NCBI RefSeq assembly: GCF_011761345.1
Contig: NZ_JAASRY010000004.1
Location: 351,071-415,070, forward strand
DNA from: Thalassobacillus devorans
Lineage (GTDB): Bacteria > Bacillota > Bacilli > Bacillales > Halobacillaceae
Reading direction: 5' to 3'
DNA length: 64,000 nt
Below are positions 62,982 through 64,000 of the stretch, piece by piece. The notes under the pieces were generated by a model, which saw only the letters and a program-made list of their open reading frames with translations, did no database searches and was not told where the DNA came from. The translations under genes were made by a program, and so were the position numbers. Position 1 is the first letter of the stretch. Every line of letters begins with the position of its first letter.

Positions 62982-63507
62982 TAAAGCTCCCAATTGCTGA
63001 AGACTCAGTTTCGAGATAGTTGGGTCCGTTACCGAAAGGTAAGGGATGGGCTGTGAAACGACTCGCTTTCCTGCGGGGGATCTGGCGAGCTTCCTCGGGC
63101 AAAAGCCCTGCGGGATCTCGCCTAGCCCCTTCTCCCGCGGGAGTCTCGCCGTTTCCCTGCCCATCCAACTATTTTTGTGATAAACGGACCCTTCAAAAGG
63201 GGGAAAGGGAGTACAATAAAACCTTTATTCTCAGGCATTTATAAAGGATATAGGGGGACCAAAATCTTCTTTCTATTATCATAGAGCCATTTTTTACAAG
63301 TGTGATTTCGAGAACTTCCTATGGTAAAGAGGCGTAGGGAAACGGTGAGACTCCTGTGGGATATGCGGGATCGCTGAGGCCCCGCAAGGCGAAGCCTGAG
63401 GAGACTCAGCACACGCCCACGGAAAGCGAATCGTTTCCCGGAGCCCCTAACCCCCAATAAATATCTCGAAATCAAGTCTTCGACTTTTCGGCCCTTTTGT
63501 TGAATAA
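62982..63507 (+). repeat. Composite palindromic element, complete copy (about 526 bp)
   Basis: Left end AAAGCTCCC ... GAAGACTCAGTTTCGAGA, right end TCTCGAAATCAAGTCTTCG and ACTTTTCGGC. Module A runs about 63023-63192: GTCCGTT pairs with AACGGAC, GGATGGGC with GCCCATCC, and GAAACG with CGTTTC. Module B runs about 63308-63470: GATTTCGAGA pairs with TCTCGAAATC, and GGGAAACG with CGTTTCCC. Same orientation as the 14611 copy. It fills the gap between ytfP and the next gene. Confidence 0.82.
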
Positions 63508-63518
63508 CCTGTATAAAT

Positions 63519-63552
63519 AAAACGAGAAGCTTCAAGTTAAGTTTCTCGTTTT
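63519..63552 (-). terminator. Terminator of the small gene before 5S rRNA
   Basis: AAAACGAGAA and TTCTCGTTTT pair; TTATTTATAC follows on the minus strand. It overlaps the gene's stop codon. Confidence 0.75.
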
Positions 63553-63774
63553 TCTTTGTAGATAAGCATGTTCTCTACCTAATTCCCGATTTATTAATAT
63601 ATTTATTTCTTCCCGGTCTGCAGGGGTTACTTCTGGATCGCTTTCATTCCAATCAGCAGCACTAAGAAAATAGTAATTTCTTATTCGTTTCAAATAGAAG
63701 GTAGTATGAGGAAAACGATCAAAATATCCCCTGACTACGCCTCTTCTATCATACGCCCAACGAAGTATTTTCAT
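63532..63774 (-). CDS. Unrecognised 80-residue protein
   Basis: A short basic and acidic protein (begins MKILRWAYDRRGVVRGYFDR) with no membrane segment or known motif; SDPEVTPADREEINILINREL is near the C-terminus. It ends in a terminator stem, which supports expression. An ATG seven codons earlier (63795) lacks a ribosome site; GGTGG precedes 63774. It lies alone between a composite element and the rrn operon terminator. Confidence 0.5.
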   Translation of the reverse strand: MKILRWAYDRRGVVRGYFDRFPHTTFYLKRIRNYYFLSAADWNESDPEVTPADREEINILINRELGREHAYLQRKTRNLT

Positions 63775-63872
63775 ATCCACCACCCGAACATACATTCTCG
63801 TTTCAGGGTAATCATATCAAAAAGATGGGGAGCAAGCAACTTATAGCAGACAATAATAAAAACATAAAGAAA

Positions 63873-63898
63873 CCGAAAGCCTTAAAAAAGACTTTCGG
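63873..63898 (-). terminator. Terminator of the rRNA operon
   Basis: CCGAAAG and CTTTCGG close a stem with an inner CTT/AAG; TTTCTTTATG follows on the minus strand. It lies 12 bp after 5S. Confidence 0.85.
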
Positions 63899-63909
63899 TT
63901 TCTTTATTG

Positions 63910-64000
63910 CCTAGCGGCGTCCTACTCTCACGGGGATAAACCCGACTACCATCGGCGCTGGAGAGCTTAACTGCTGTGTTCGGCATGGGAACAGGTGTGA
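63910..64000 (-). rRNA. rrf: 5S rRNA, partial (3' part)
   Basis: The reverse complement reads TCACACCTGTTCCCATGCCG, then GAACACAGCAGTTAAGCTC and CGCCGATGGTAGTCGGG, ending AGAGTAGGACGCCGCTAGGC. This is the conserved 5S sequence of Bacillaceae. About 25 bases of the 5' end, with 23S and 16S, lie beyond the window. Confidence 0.97.

Noticed and set aside
62959..63535. ORFs of 62-98 codons in the 3' region of ytfP
   Set aside because: All fall inside the complete composite element; the translations mirror the palindromes.

Overview
The window is chromosomal DNA from a spore-forming member of the Bacillaceae. The gene order follows the Bacillus subtilis ytfP-ytgP ... ytnP ... murC-ytxGHJ-aroA-ccpA-motPS-acuCBA ... 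tyrS-rpsD-refZ-hisJ-ezrA-iscS-thiI-sspA-ytcJ-nadK-ytfIJ-tpx-ytxK-ackA-moaB segment almost gene for gene. Sporulation functions (an alpha/beta SASP with a SigG-type promoter, a GerW-family YtfJ, RefZ), the sodium-type MotPS stator genes and very acidic linkers or tails on PBP1 and SftA suggest a salt-tolerant genus of the Halobacillus/Virgibacillus/Thalassobacillus type. The genus is inference. A 5S rRNA gene on the minus strand enters at the right edge, so an rrn operon lies just beyond the window.

Layout. 1-2.7 kb: a four-gene envelope-stress cluster (DUF4178, PspA, DUF4247, DUF350) behind a perfect SigW-type promoter. 2.7-10.6 kb: alanine dehydrogenase, a short-chain reductase, an unlisted 49-codon gene, a universal stress protein, MoaB, an EcsC protein, acetate kinase with a CcpA site at about -56.5, YtxK and thiol peroxidase. 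10.6-22.8 kb: ytfJ-ytfI, NAD kinase, ytcJ, SASP, thiI-iscS, ezrA, hisJ, refZ, ytsP and rpsD with its leader. 22.9-34.3 kb: tyrS under a T-box with a UAC specifier, a class A PBP, acuABC, motPS, ccpA and aroA. 34.9-48.6 kb: ytxJ-ytxH-ytxG under SigH- and SigB-type promoters, murC, a nicotinate phosphoribosyltransferase, sftA, ytpRQP, a PTS-EIIC-like membrane protein, a lipoprotein, ytoQ, a DUF84 NTPase and an M42 aminopeptidase. 48.6-64 kb: ytzB, ytnP, trmB, an unlisted 52-residue membrane protein with its own promoter, CcpA site and terminator, ytzH-ytmP, ytlRQP, an MFS carrier, pepV, a K+ channel, ytzE, ytzG, ytgP, ytfP and a small unknown gene before the 5S rRNA.

Two themes tie the genes together. 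The first is carbon overflow and acetate: ackA, acuABC and ccpA are all here, with four catabolite-responsive-element matches (upstream of ackA, between the 49-codon gene and usp, upstream of aroA, and upstream of the 52-residue gene). The second is alternative-sigma control readable from the sequence: SigW (pspA cluster), SigB plus SigH (ytxGHJ), SigH (refZ) and SigG (SASP).

The most unusual non-coding content is a family of about 520-bp composite elements: two complete copies, one truncated inverted copy and one edge fragment. Each complete copy holds two large palindromic modules in opposite orientation between imperfect terminal inverted repeats, and some stem positions differ between copies in a compensatory way. 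A second structured repeat (48978-49195) and a short dispersed repeat upstream of two unrelated genes (7497-7548 and 47327-47384) also stand out. No prophage, insertion sequence, CRISPR array or tRNA was seen.
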